Positions 19,089 through 29,028 of a DNA stretch of 64,000 nucleotides are shown here, in pieces (positions within the stretch are counted from its first letter, which is position 1; each line of letters starts with the position of its first letter). Source of the stretch: Pirellulales bacterium (lineage in GTDB: Bacteria > Planctomycetota > Planctomycetia > Pirellulales > Thermoguttaceae); NCBI GenBank assembly GCA_020846145.1, contig JADLEL010000057.1, positions 1 to 64,000 of the forward strand, written 5' to 3'. The position numbers and the translations under genes are program-made. The notes beneath the pieces were generated by a model. It searched no databases, was not told where the DNA came from, and saw only the letters and a list, made by a program, of their open reading frames with translations.

Positions 19089-19179
19089 ATGCAAAGTCGC
19101 GACCGCCGAATGCAAAGCCGCGACCGCCGAATGCAAAGCCGCGACCACCGAATGCAAAGCCGCGACCACTGGTCGCGGT
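19089..19179. repeat. 21-bp tandem repeat ending in family D palindrome
   Basis: ATGCAAAG(C/T)CGCGACC(G/A)CCGA x3, then ATGCAAAGCCGCGACCACTGGTCGCGG; the same palindrome is at 14379-14397 and 15201-15218. Confidence 0.85.
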
Positions 19180-19192
19180 TAGTTCCCTTTCG

Positions 19193-20980
19193 CTACATCT
19201 TCTCCACCACCCGAATCCCCAACAGTTCCAGCCCCTTGCGAATCGTCCGCGCCGTCAAATCGCAAAGCAACAGCCGGCTTTGGCGGAGTTCGTCGGTTTC
19301 CGCGTTGAGCACGTGGCAGTTTTCGTAGAAGGTGAAGTAACGGTTGGCCAGCTCGAAGAGGTAGGAAGTTAGTTGGTTGGGGCGATAATCAAAAACCGCA
19401 AGTTCGAGAGCTTCGCTGAAGCGCAGGATTTCCATCGCCAGCGCCCGTTCGGCCGGATGCGCGAGCGAGATTTTTACCCCGGAAACGCGCATCGCCTCGA
19501 CATCGGTATTCCCCTTGGCGAAAATGCTTCGCACCCGGGCGTAGGCGTATTGCATGTACGTGGCCGTGTTGCCGTTCATCGCCAGCATCTTGTCGTAGCT
19601 GAAGACGTAATCGCTGGTGCGGTTCTGCGAAAGGTCGGCGTACTTGAGCGCGCCGATGCCCACGATCTCGGCGATTTCCGCCCTGCGCTCGGGGGAAAGT
19701 TCGGGCCCGCCGGATTTGGCGTCGTCGTTGGCGGCCACGATCTCGCCCGCCCGGCGGACGGCCTCATCCAGCAGAATCTCCAATCCAACCGTTTCGCCCG
19801 AGCGAGTTTTGAACGGCTTGCCGTCGTCGCTAAGCACGGTGCCGAAACTGACGTGCTCGAGTTCGAGGTTTTCGTAGCCCAGCATCCGTGCCGCGGCGAA
19901 GAGATGCTTGAAGTGCATCCCCTGGCGATGATCGACGACGTAGAGAATCGCGTCCGGCGACCAGGTTTCCATGCGGTAGCGGATCGTGGCCAGATCGGTC
20001 GTGGCGTAAAGGAACGCGCCGTCCTGCTTGCGGACGATCATCGGCACTTTTTCCTCTTCGCCCTTTTCATCCTTGAAAAACACGCAAATCGCCCCGTCGC
20101 TTTCCCGCGCGAGGCCTTTTTTCAAAAGCTCCTCGACGACCGCCGCCAGCCGATCTTCGTAAAAACTCTCGCCCAGCGCGTGATCGAACGTTACGTTCAA
20201 CCGGCCGTAAACGCGGTTGATTTCATCTTCGCACGCGGGCAGAAATTCCTCCCACAGACGCCGATTCTCCGCGTCCCCGGCGTGCAGCTTGGCGGTTTCC
20301 CGCAAGACCTTGGCCTCGGTAGATTCACGGTCGGCAACCACCGCTTGCGTTTTTTCATCATCGACGATCTTCCGCACCAGCTTGTACAGCCGAGCGAGTT
20401 CTTCGACGGGATTTTCCCGATAAGCTTCTCGGTCCAAAAAGTTTTTATACCCATAAAGAATCATGCCGAACTGCGTGCCCCAGTCGCCGATGTGGTTGTC
20501 GCCGATGGCATTGTGTCCGAGGAACTTCAACGTGCGGCAGAGCGCGTCGCCGATGACCGTCGAGCGGATGTGGCCGACGTGCATCGGCTTGGCCACGTTG
20601 GGAGCGGAATAATCGACCACGTAAGTCCGCGGCTTCTCGACCTGTGGCACGCCCAAGCGGTCGTCGCGTACGGCGGCAGTCAGCCGCTCGACGAGCCACT
20701 CGTCCTTCACTCGCAGGTTGATGAAGCCCGGCCCGGCGATTTCGGGCGTTTGGCAGAGGTCGGCGATGTCCAGCCGCTCGATAATATTGGCGGCCACTTC
20801 CCGCGGCGGCTTCCCGAGCTTCTTGCCCAAAGGCATGGCCACGTTCGCCTGATAGTCGCCGAATTTCGCGTCCTGGCTGCGGCGGATCAGATCGAGACTT
20901 TTTTCAATCTCCGCTCGATCCTCAAGCAATCCGGCCAGCGCCGAACGGAAGCGGGATTTGAGGGCGGGAAGGATGTTCAT
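19193..20980 (-). CDS. argS: Arginyl-tRNA synthetase
   Basis: DYSAPNVAKPMHVGHIRSTVIGDALCRTL (HIGH-type) motif and C-terminal anticodon-binding region. Confidence 0.96.
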   Translation of the reverse strand: MNILPALKSRFRSALAGLLEDRAEIEKSLDLIRRSQDAKFGDYQANVAMPLGKKLGKPPREVAANIIERLDIADLCQTPEIAGPGFINLRVKDEWLVERLTAAVRDDRLGVPQVEKPRTYVVDYSAPNVAKPMHVGHIRSTVIGDALCRTLKFLGHNAIGDNHIGDWGTQFGMILYGYKNFLDREAYRENPVEELARLYKLVRKIVDDEKTQAVVADRESTEAKVLRETAKLHAGDAENRRLWEEFLPACEDEINRVYGRLNVTFDHALGESFYEDRLAAVVEELLKKGLARESDGAICVFFKDEKGEEEKVPMIVRKQDGAFLYATTDLATIRYRMETWSPDAILYVVDHRQGMHFKHLFAAARMLGYENLELEHVSFGTVLSDDGKPFKTRSGETVGLEILLDEAVRRAGEIVAANDDAKSGGPELSPERRAEIAEIVGIGALKYADLSQNRTSDYVFSYDKMLAMNGNTATYMQYAYARVRSIFAKGNTDVEAMRVSGVKISLAHPAERALAMEILRFSEALELAVFDYRPNQLTSYLFELANRYFTFYENCHVLNAETDELRQSRLLLCDLTARTIRKGLELLGIRVVEKM

Positions 20981-21007
20981 TTCTGGGGGCTAGGGGCCAG
21001 GGGATAG
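20981..21007 (-). repeat. C-rich (minus strand) heptamer array before the argS start
   Basis: Minus strand: CTATCCC CTGGCCC CTAGCCC CCAGAA ATG. Confidence 0.82.
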
Positions 21008-21085
21008 AGAAAGGCGGTAACAGTCTGAATTTCACTTTCGTGGTCAAGCTTGAGAACGATGGGAAAGACTGTGATTCCATGTTCC

Positions 21086-21505
21086 CTAGTCCCCAATCCC
21101 CAGCCCCTTTGCTTGCGGCTCGAAAGGCACCCTCTTGGCTTGCGACCAGAGTTGTTCGAGGGCGTAGTATTCGCGGGTTTCCGGCTCGAAGAGGTGAATC
21201 ACCAGATCGCCGTAATCTAAAAGAATCCAACGGCTTTCCTCGTACCCTTCGATGCCCATCCGCCGGTCGCCCAGCCCCTGTTCGAAAACGCGGTCGATTT
21301 CCTCGCTCATGGCGTGGAGTTGCCGCCGGCTGGCGCCGCTCACGATGATGAAGAAATCGAACACGCTGGTCAACTCGCGCATGTCGAGAATGACGATATT
21401 GGCGCCCCGATTATCTTCGGCGGTTCGGGCGGCAAGAATGGCGCGTTCCACCCCCCCTAAGGTTATTTTTTGTTTGGACGCAAGTGGGTTGGTGCTTTGC
21501 TTCAC
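21086..21505 (-). CDS. rsfS: Ribosome silencing factor
   Basis: DMRELTSVFDFFIIVSGASRRQLHAMSEEI and WILLDYGDLVIHLFEPETREYYALEQLW. Confidence 0.93.
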   Translation of the reverse strand: MKQSTNPLASKQKITLGGVERAILAARTAEDNRGANIVILDMRELTSVFDFFIIVSGASRRQLHAMSEEIDRVFEQGLGDRRMGIEGYEESRWILLDYGDLVIHLFEPETREYYALEQLWSQAKRVPFEPQAKGLGIGD

Positions 21506-21699
21506 GGAAAACCTCTCACATGGACTAATCTATTTCTTTTTCATTGTAGGTAGTAGCAGGTGAAAATGCGAGGGGGAGCCGTGGAAGAGAGATTATCGAG
21601 CAGCGAACTTTCACGCTCCGTTAATAGAAGACACGCAACTTGCGTTCAGGCAATTTTTTCATGGAAATATATTGGCATGGTTCAAAAGCCCGCCCATTC

Positions 21700-21780
21700 G
21701 TAGGACAGGTTTTCAACCTGTCATTGGATTTACGCGGGATATCAAACTGCGTCAATTGACAGGTTGGAAACCTCTCCTAC
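21700..21780. repeat. Family C paired palindromes
   Basis: GTAGGACAGGTTTTCAACCTGTC ... GACAGGTTGGAAACCTCTCCTAC. Confidence 0.85.
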
Positions 21781-21802
21781 TTTTAAGCCAGGGAGAAATT
21801 TT

Positions 21803-22135
21803 ATGTCCGAATGGCTCGAAGCCGGGAAAAAAGCCTCGGATTTCACCTTGGCGGCGGACGAGGGGACGAAGATCAAGTTGAGTTCGCTGCGGGGCGGTCC
21901 CGTAGTGCTTTACTTTTATCCCAAGGACAACACGCCCGGCTGCACCACGGAAGCGTATTCGTTCCGCGATCGCCAATCGGAATTGACCGACTTGGAAGTG
22001 AACTTCTCGGACTTCATGCAAGGCGACGAAGCCGAGATTCGAGAGCGCGTTTCCCGCGGACACTTCAAGAAGCCTTGCCGACTCCCCGCGAGCGATTCCG
22101 CTCGAGGGCCTGCGCGAAATGCGGGTGGGCTATGA
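21803..22135 (+). pseudogene. Truncated Bcp/AhpC-type peroxiredoxin
   Basis: [61 protein letters not shown], then loss of family similarity; the 3' end runs antisense into the next gene. Confidence 0.7.
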
Positions 22136-23048
22136 CATGCTCGCGCGCATTGCCGGACATCGCCGGCTCGACTTCACTTCGAATCCGGAAGGGGACCTTC
22201 ATCGCTTCCCATGCTCGGCCGATGATTCGCGGCAGAATCGTCGGACGGACGATGCTTTCCAAGCACTCGTTGACGAGGAGTCCGGCGTGGCCGGCGACCG
22301 CGCGGCCCCAATCCATCCGCCTTGCCCAGCGCCAAAACAGGCGTTCCGCTTCGCGTCCGCTCCCCAACCGTTCGCCTTCGGGCAGATCCGCGCGATCGGC
22401 AATGAGGCGGCAATTCGGTTCGACGACGCAACGCCGATCGGCAAAGTGCAGGGCCACGGCCAAATCCGCGCCCGCCAGCGGTCCGAAAAACTCCTTGCAA
22501 ATTTCCCCCGCCGCTTTCAACGCCGATTTTCGGTAGAAGCCCGCGATCAGATCGGGTCCGAAATAATCCGGCAACGGCGAGGGCGGGGAACCGAACGCGC
22601 GGCGATAACCTAATCGCCATGCCGCGCCGCCGCGCCGATAACCCACGCCGGCCGAAAGCGTTCGTTCCGGATCCGTCCGATCGATTATCCAGGGCGCTAC
22701 GGCGGCGACATCGAGCCGCTCGAAGTGCGGCAGAACCGGATCGGTCCAGCCGGGCGCGACCTCGATGCCACAGCCGAGCGTATGCACGATCGCACCGCGG
22801 CAGGCCGCAATGCCGAAATTCAGGCTTTCGACCAAATTGGCGCGCACCGGTGCTTGAAGGAAAGACACCTCGCCGGCCAACTCGTAGGGATCGTCGTAAG
22901 GCGCGGTCAACACCACGACGATCTCGCAATCCGCCGGTCGATTCGTAAGCACGGATACGAGAGTGTCCTCCAGCTTTTTAAGCTTGCCGAGAACCGGAAT
23001 GACGATCGACAGCCGAGACACGGACATGATTCCTGGGGCCAACATCAC
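22065..23048 (-). CDS. Glycosyltransferase family 2-like protein
   Basis: [34 protein letters not shown] and [25 protein letters not shown]. Confidence 0.72.
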   Translation of the reverse strand: MMLAPGIMSVSRLSIVIPVLGKLKKLEDTLVSVLTNRPADCEIVVVLTAPYDDPYELAGEVSFLQAPVRANLVESLNFGIAACRGAIVHTLGCGIEVAPGWTDPVLPHFERLDVAAVAPWIIDRTDPERTLSAGVGYRRGGAAWRLGYRRAFGSPPSPLPDYFGPDLIAGFYRKSALKAAGEICKEFFGPLAGADLAVALHFADRRCVVEPNCRLIADRADLPEGERLGSGREAERLFWRWARRMDWGRAVAGHAGLLVNECLESIVRPTILPRIIGRAWEAMKVPFRIRSEVEPAMSGNAREHVIAHPHFAQALERNRSRGVGKAS

Positions 23049-23205
23049 AGGTGTCTTGGGGGAAAAAAATATATCAATTCATGCAATTCCCGCCTCGCAT
23101 AATTTCGGATTGTAACGAAAAGGAAGTTTATTCAATCGCCCTGGATTCCGGGTAATTTATTTTGCCGGTAACTCATCTTGCGCATTTTACCAAGATTGTC
23201 GGCGA

Positions 23206-23235
23206 TTGCAATAACATTTTCTTATCTCGTATAAT
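23206..23235 (+). promoter_or_regulatory. Sigma70-type promoter for the phosphatase gene
   Basis: TTGCAA, 18-nt spacer, TATAAT, about 60 nt before ATG 23295. Confidence 0.55.
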
Positions 23236-23294
23236 GGTATATTTCTCAAGCGGAGATTACCCTGTCCATAATCCTAATGAGGGGTGCCGAAATC

Positions 23295-23915
23295 ATGCGT
23301 AACCAAAAAGCATTCCAATTCGTTTCGCCGATTTTTCTCCTTGCCTATCTGGTTTCGTGGGGCTTGGCATTTCAAGCCCCAGCGGCGGAACCGGCCAAAA
23401 CTTCGCGCGATTGGGCAAAGGCCGTCAAAAAGCCGGGATTGCCGAATTTGCACAAAGTCAACGACCGCCTGTATCGCGGAGCGCAGCCCGAAGAGACCGG
23501 GTACGAGGAACTGGCGAAGATGGGAATCAAAACCGTGATCTGCCTCCGCGAAACGGACCCCGATCGGGAAGCGATCAAGCGCGTCAAGCTCGAATGCATC
23601 CATATTCCCGTGAAGACCTGGAATCCGACCAAGGATCAGGTGGTTCAATTTCTGAAAGCCGCTACCGATAAGAGGAAGCAGCCGATTTACGTCCACTGCC
23701 GGCACGGCTCCGACCGCACCGGCACGATGTGCGCGATCTATCGCGTCGCCGTCGAGAGTTGGAGCAAGGAGGATGCCATCCGGGAGATGACCAAGGGCGA
23801 TTTCGGCTTCCATTCCCTTTGGACCAACCTCATCCGCTTCATTCAGAAACTCGATATCGACGCCCTCAAGAAAAAAGCCGGTCTGGAGGAGAAAAACGGG
23901 CAAGGACAGAAGTAG
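23295..23915 (+). CDS. Secreted tyrosine/dual-specificity phosphatase-like protein
   Basis: Signal peptide and the CX5R active site VHCRHGSDRTGTMCAIYR. Confidence 0.85.
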   Translation: MRNQKAFQFVSPIFLLAYLVSWGLAFQAPAAEPAKTSRDWAKAVKKPGLPNLHKVNDRLYRGAQPEETGYEELAKMGIKTVICLRETDPDREAIKRVKLECIHIPVKTWNPTKDQVVQFLKAATDKRKQPIYVHCRHGSDRTGTMCAIYRVAVESWSKEDAIREMTKGDFGFHSLWTNLIRFIQKLDIDALKKKAGLEEKNGQGQK

Positions 23916-23984
23916 GACAGGTTTCCAACCTGTCATTTGATCCGGGAGAATAACCTCCGCAGACAGGTTGGAAACCTGTCCTAC
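23912..23984. repeat. Family C paired palindromes
   Basis: GTAGGACAGGTTTCCAACCTGTC ... GACAGGTTGGAAACCTGTCCTAC. Confidence 0.87.
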
Positions 23985-24385
23985 GATCGGTCCGCGTTCT
24001 TTCGTTCCGGGTTGGAAACGCCCTTGCGGCACGTTTCGACATCGACGTTCCCGCCGCGATGGCCGTCGAGGCAATGCCGCAACGCCAAGAGCGGGTGCTT
24101 CCAGAGCATTCTCGGCCCCGCATAGCGCATCACCTCTTTGACTTTCTCGCGCAGGGACGGCTTGTAACAATGGATCGCGCATTTCGCGCACGGCGGCTTG
24201 TCCGCGCCGAAAGGACAGCGATCGAGCCGCGCGAAGGCGTAATCCAACAACGCTGCGCACGCCGCGCACAAGTACCCGCCGCCCGCCGCGGCGTGTTTTC
24301 CCCGGCAATAGATCGCGATCATCGCGCGGATCGTTTTCTTTTCGCGGGCGATGCGGCGGCTCTCGGCAACAGGCATTTCGCTCAT
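23981..24385 (-). CDS. YgbA-like (nitrous oxide-stimulated promoter family) cysteine-rich protein
   Basis: RIAREKKTIRAMIAIYCRGKH...CAACAALLDYAFARLDRCPFGADKPPCAKCAIHCYKPSLREKVKEVMRYAGPRMLWKHPLLALRH; ATG 24385 overlaps the stop of the upstream kinase. Confidence 0.8.
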   Translation of the reverse strand: MSEMPVAESRRIAREKKTIRAMIAIYCRGKHAAAGGGYLCAACAALLDYAFARLDRCPFGADKPPCAKCAIHCYKPSLREKVKEVMRYAGPRMLWKHPLLALRHCLDGHRGGNVDVETCRKGVSNPERKNADRS

Positions 24386-27255
24386 GGCTCCGGCAAAGAA
24401 AGAAGCCGCCCGGCTTGGACGCCGGCGTCGGAACCGTCGCTGGCGGCCCCGAGCGCCGGATTTTCGATCTGCTCGCGGTCCAACGCGTAATCGTTCGGCG
24501 TTTGCCGATGCGCGGGCCGTTCGGAACCGGGCAGGCGTTTCCAATGCACGCGGTCGAGCATGGATTGATTTTCGCGCGACGGCCCCCAATGCGATAACCA
24601 GCCCGCGAAATCCATCGCGTCCGGAGACGTTTCGCCGGTCGAGGGCCGAAGCGTCCAGAATACTTCGATCGAATCGTAGAAATTCAAATCGCCGTTCCAG
24701 GTGATTAGCCGCCGCGGATTATCGAGCGCTCCGGCTGCTTCTTGTTGAATCAGCGGCATTCCCAGGGGACTGACGAAGATGTTGTCCGCGCAATTCAGGA
24801 GCGTCGGGAGTTGGAACGGCGCCGCGGGAGAACCGGCCCAGCGGAACAATCCGTCCCGGGCAATCGCGGTAACGTGCCGCAAATTGAGATGCAGCATTTC
24901 TCCCGCCTTGGGTTCCCGCGTGCCGCCGGTGGCGTATAGCAACGATTCGCCGGCGATCAGCAATCCGTTTTCCCAACTTAGATTCACGGGCTGCAAATCC
25001 CCGGCGCGGAGAAAGACGGCCTCGCCGCGGGCAAAAACGTCGAACAGTTCGAGCGTCGCCGCGGCCGCGACCTCGGACGGGGCGACCTCGTCCGCGAAAT
25101 GGGTTTCCGACGCCGAAAGAACGCGGAAAAATGCCGTATCCGCATGTCCGGCCGCGCCGCCCTCGTCGTCCGCATTCACGATCGTCAGCGCGCTGCGCTC
25201 GATCCGCACGGTCTGGCCGCCGTGAATTTCGAACAGCGACCACGTTTCCGCGGGAACATCGCGGGGAACGATCAATTCGACGGCCAGATTGGTCAGGCTC
25301 AGGCGGCCCGAACGGAGGGTAAAGATGCCCCGCGGGCAGGTAATCGGATCCGGCTCCCGCGGGCGAAAAACCAACACCGGCGCGTATCCTTCGCCGGCGC
25401 GAATCGTGATGCGAAGATTTTGCAGGACGAGCGGTTGTTCCTCGCGGCGGCCGTTGTAGCGCAGCTCGATGATATCGCCGTTGCGGGCCGCGGCGCAGGC
25501 CGCGCCGAGCGTGGAAAATTCGTGTGCGCCGCCGGCGTCGCCGACGATCAATTTGCCGTTTCGCTTCGCCGCCGATGCCGCCGATGCGGCATCGAGCCGG
25601 AATTTTGCGGGGAGGCCGGCGGGATTCGCCGGGGAGACGATGCTCGACGGCGAAAACCGCCAAGGCGACGGCGAATTATCGACAAAATCCAACGGGAATG
25701 CGCCTTTTGGAGGAGCGATCATCAGCGGAGCGGCAAACGATTGCCCGGTTTCCAAATTCTTCCCCCGAAAATAAGGCTCCGCCGTGCCGGTAACGAGCGG
25801 CAGGCTCGAATCGCCGGCGGGATTCGCAGGGAACGCGGCGCCCCCGCGAAAATCCGCGGCGAACGGGATGTCGGCCCGTTTTTCCCTCCCCGCGGAAGGA
25901 GCCGGTAAATCGCTTTCCGCGTTTTCCAGAACGGGTTTCTTGGGCAATTTCGTTTGACCGGGACTTTTCTCCCGCGTTTGCGTCGCGGGCGGTTTCTTCG
26001 GGAGCGGCAACTCCGTCAAGTAGTCTTCCGTAACGAGGTTCGGCGGACTCCGCGAATCGGCCGGCGGCGTGGCGATCGTCCCATAGATTTCCAATCCCAG
26101 CACGATGGCCAAAAGCGCCGCGAGGGACGCCATCCACGGAATATGCCGCCGCATGAACCTCGGTTCCGCTTCGATGCCGGCCGGCCACGACCGATTGCCG
26201 GGCAGGGGCGGCTGCAATCCCAAGCGCTCGGAAACCGCCAATAAATCGCGGGCCAATTCGCCCGCGTCGCGATAGCGGTTCCGCGGGTCTTTGGCCAGCA
26301 TTTTCGCGAGCACCGGGGCGATTTCCTCGGGCAAGTCCGCGCGGAATTCCCGCACGTCGGGCGGTTGCTCGGTTTGATGCTGCAGCAGCTTTTGCAGGAC
26401 CGTGCCTTCGACGAACGGCGGGCGGCCCGTCAACATGAAAAATAGCGTGCAACCCAGGGAATAAATATCGCTGCGGGTGTCGGCGTTGCGCGGATCGCGC
26501 GCTTGTTCGGGGGAGATGTAGTCGAAGGTTCCCAAGGTTACGCCGCTGGCGGTCAAGTCGGCCGCCGTCGAATCGAGTTGCCGCAGCCGCGCCAAACCCA
26601 TGTCGATCAGCTTCGCGCGGCCTTCCGGCGTAACGATCACGTTCGAGGGCTTGATGTCGCGATGCACCACGTCCCGCGCGTCGGCGTGCGACAAGGCCTC
26701 GGCGATTTGCAGGGTGTAGCTCAACGCCTCGTCCAAAGGCAGCGGGCCGCGCTGCTCGAGCAACACCCGCACGTTCACTCCCTCGACGAATTCGAAGGCG
26801 ATGAAATGAATTCCCCGATCCTCGCCGACATAATGCACCCGCGCGATGTTTTCGTGGTCCAATCGCGCGGCCGATTGCGCCTCGTTCTGGAAACGCTGCA
26901 CGGTTTCGGCGTCGGCCGCCTGCTCGAGCGAGAGCACTTTCAAGGCGACGATTCGGGCCAACCGCGTGTCGGACGCCCGAAATACGCGACCCATCCCCCC
27001 CCCGCCTACATAATCGAGCAACTCGAAATGCCCGAGGAAGTCGCCGGGCCTGATCCGGCCTTCCAATATCCGATGCGCCGAATCCGAAGCCGAGGGGGTT
27101 GGCAGCGGAGGACGGCTCGAAATCACCGTGGGCCGATCGCCTACGATGGGCATGGGTTTCGGCGTCGGCGAAAGCGGAATAGGCGTGCGCGCGGAGTCGG
27201 ACGCCGGCTTCGACGCCGATCCGGTAATCCGCGTGCTGGAATTCGTCGCGCCCAT
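24382..27255 (-). CDS. Ser/Thr protein kinase with TM and C-terminal beta-helix-like region
   Basis: YVGGGGMGRVFRA, HRDIKPSN, DMGLA, GTFDYISPEQA; C-terminal segment resembles a pectate-lyase-type beta helix. Start MGATNSSTR at 27255 preferred over repeat-derived MTGWKPVL. Confidence 0.9.
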   Translation of the reverse strand: MGATNSSTRITGSASKPASDSARTPIPLSPTPKPMPIVGDRPTVISSRPPLPTPSASDSAHRILEGRIRPGDFLGHFELLDYVGGGGMGRVFRASDTRLARIVALKVLSLEQAADAETVQRFQNEAQSAARLDHENIARVHYVGEDRGIHFIAFEFVEGVNVRVLLEQRGPLPLDEALSYTLQIAEALSHADARDVVHRDIKPSNVIVTPEGRAKLIDMGLARLRQLDSTAADLTASGVTLGTFDYISPEQARDPRNADTRSDIYSLGCTLFFMLTGRPPFVEGTVLQKLLQHQTEQPPDVREFRADLPEEIAPVLAKMLAKDPRNRYRDAGELARDLLAVSERLGLQPPLPGNRSWPAGIEAEPRFMRRHIPWMASLAALLAIVLGLEIYGTIATPPADSRSPPNLVTEDYLTELPLPKKPPATQTREKSPGQTKLPKKPVLENAESDLPAPSAGREKRADIPFAADFRGGAAFPANPAGDSSLPLVTGTAEPYFRGKNLETGQSFAAPLMIAPPKGAFPLDFVDNSPSPWRFSPSSIVSPANPAGLPAKFRLDAASAASAAKRNGKLIVGDAGGAHEFSTLGAACAAARNGDIIELRYNGRREEQPLVLQNLRITIRAGEGYAPVLVFRPREPDPITCPRGIFTLRSGRLSLTNLAVELIVPRDVPAETWSLFEIHGGQTVRIERSALTIVNADDEGGAAGHADTAFFRVLSASETHFADEVAPSEVAAAATLELFDVFARGEAVFLRAGDLQPVNLSWENGLLIAGESLLYATGGTREPKAGEMLHLNLRHVTAIARDGLFRWAGSPAAPFQLPTLLNCADNIFVSPLGMPLIQQEAAGALDNPRRLITWNGDLNFYDSIEVFWTLRPSTGETSPDAMDFAGWLSHWGPSRENQSMLDRVHWKRLPGSERPAHRQTPNDYALDREQIENPALGAASDGSDAGVQAGRLLSLPEP

Positions 27256-27263
27256 GATTCTTC

Positions 27264-27374
27264 GTAGGACAGGTTTCCAACCGGTCAAAATCGTAGGACA
27301 GGTTTTCTACCTATCCTCGGAAATGAGGCCATTATTTTCTTGAATCAAACGACAGGTGGAAAACCTGTCCCACC
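27264..27374. repeat. Family C, three-arm copy
   Basis: GTAGGACAGGTTTCCAACCGGTC, GTAGGACAGGTTTTCTACCTATCC, GACAGGTGGAAAACCTGTCC. Confidence 0.82.
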
Positions 27375-27591
27375 ATCGCAATGCGGCTACTCAACGGTCG
27401 CGGGAATTGTTCTTTTCGCTGCGAATTCGAGAGATCCGTCTGAAACATACGATTGCCCGACATGGATGAGAAGCTAAGCAGACCTACCCTATTCTAGCCG
27501 AAAACGGAGCAACCGTCAATCCGCCATTGTAAATAACTCTGATGCGTTATGCTTCTCCCCCTCGTGTTGGAACCTGTCTATCGTTAATTCG

Positions 27592-27796
27592 TAAGCGTTC
27601 ACGCCCCGGTCGGGGACTGGGTCCATTTTTCGGCGAAATGACGAACTTTGCGGACAAACGGTAGGCCGAAAACATGGACCTGTCCCCTTCCCGCGGCGCG
27701 AGGGGGACAGTCCCATTTTCGCGGCGATTAAGCACTTTTACGGCACCATCATCTTTTACGCCGCGAAAATCGGGACAGTCCCCTGTGAACGGTTGC
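27592..27796 (-). repeat. Family A two-hairpin interspersed repeat, copy 2
   Basis: Reverse complement of 165-369 with few differences. Confidence 0.85.
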
Positions 27797-27798
27797 GC

Positions 27799-28938
27799 TC
27801 ATGAAAAATCGCCGCCCCCCTCGCCGCCGGCAAAATCGGGCTGAACGCACGATGCGCTGGAGGGGGAAAAGTATCGTCGTCGAAAGAAAAGGGAAACGTG
27901 TACCAGTCCCAGCAGCACGGGAACTTCGACCAGCGGGCCGATGACGGCGGCGAAGGCCGCCCCCGAACCGATGCCGAACACCGCCACCGCCACGGCGATC
28001 GCCAACTCGAAGTTGTTGCTCGCCGCGGTAAAGGCCAGCGTGGCGGTCTTTTCGTAATCGGCGCCGACCTTGCGTCCCATGAAAAAACTTACGAGAAACA
28101 TCGCCAGGAAATAAATCAGCAGCGGCACGGCGATCAGTACCGCGTCCAGCGGGATGCGCACGATTTGCTCGCCCTTGAGTCCGAACATCACCAAGATCGT
28201 GAACAGGAGCGACGCGAGCGTGATCGGACCGATTTTGGGGATGAACGTTTTTTCATACCATGCCCGCCCCTTGAGTTTCAACAACGCGATCCGCGTCAGC
28301 AATCCCGCGAAAAAAGGAATGCCCAGGTAGATGAAAACGCTCCAGGCAATCTGGCCCATGCTCACTTGCACCACTTTGCCTTCCAAGCCGAGCAGCGGCG
28401 GCAGCCAAGTGATGAAAATCCAGGCGTAGAAGCTGTAAAAGAAGACTTGGAAGAGGCTGTTGAACGCGACCAAGCCCGCGGCATATTCGGCATCGCCTTT
28501 CGCCAAATCGTTCCAGACGATGACCATCGCGATGCAGCGCGCCAGGCCGATCAGGATCAAGCCGGTCATGTATTGCATGAACTTGGGATCGGGGGAAAAC
28601 ATCGCCGGGAAGAGGAAGCCCATGCAGCCGACGGCGAGCAGAAACATCAGCGCCGGCCCGACGATCCAATTTTGCACGAGCGAAAGCGCCAGAACCTTCC
28701 AATCGCGGAAAACGTCGCCCAGTTCCTCGTACTTCACCTTGGCCAGCGGCGGATACATCATCAGGATCAGGCCGACGGCGATGGGAACGTTCGTCGTCCC
28801 GACCTGGAACCGATCGATGAATTCTTCCACGCCCGGCACGAAATGCCCCAATCCGACTCCCGCGGCCATCGCCAGGAATATCCAAAGCGTGAGATAGCGG
28901 TCGAGGAAGGAAAGTTTTTTGCCTGGATGTTCGTGCAT
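27799..28938 (-). CDS. acr3: ACR3-family arsenite efflux transporter
   Basis: [58 protein letters not shown]; ten-TM profile by eye. Confidence 0.92.
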   Translation of the reverse strand: MHEHPGKKLSFLDRYLTLWIFLAMAAGVGLGHFVPGVEEFIDRFQVGTTNVPIAVGLILMMYPPLAKVKYEELGDVFRDWKVLALSLVQNWIVGPALMFLLAVGCMGFLFPAMFSPDPKFMQYMTGLILIGLARCIAMVIVWNDLAKGDAEYAAGLVAFNSLFQVFFYSFYAWIFITWLPPLLGLEGKVVQVSMGQIAWSVFIYLGIPFFAGLLTRIALLKLKGRAWYEKTFIPKIGPITLASLLFTILVMFGLKGEQIVRIPLDAVLIAVPLLIYFLAMFLVSFFMGRKVGADYEKTATLAFTAASNNFELAIAVAVAVFGIGSGAAFAAVIGPLVEVPVLLGLVHVSLFFRRRYFSPSSASCVQPDFAGGEGGGDFS

Positions 28939-29028
28939 GATTATCTTCGTTTGCCTCTTCGGATACAATTACACGATCTCGGGTTTGATGGTCGGAATGG
29001 TTTCATGGAATCGAGGGAAATCGTTCGA

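Noticed and set aside
19373-21007. 544-aa plus-strand ORF
   Set aside because: Antisense to argS; no family signal.
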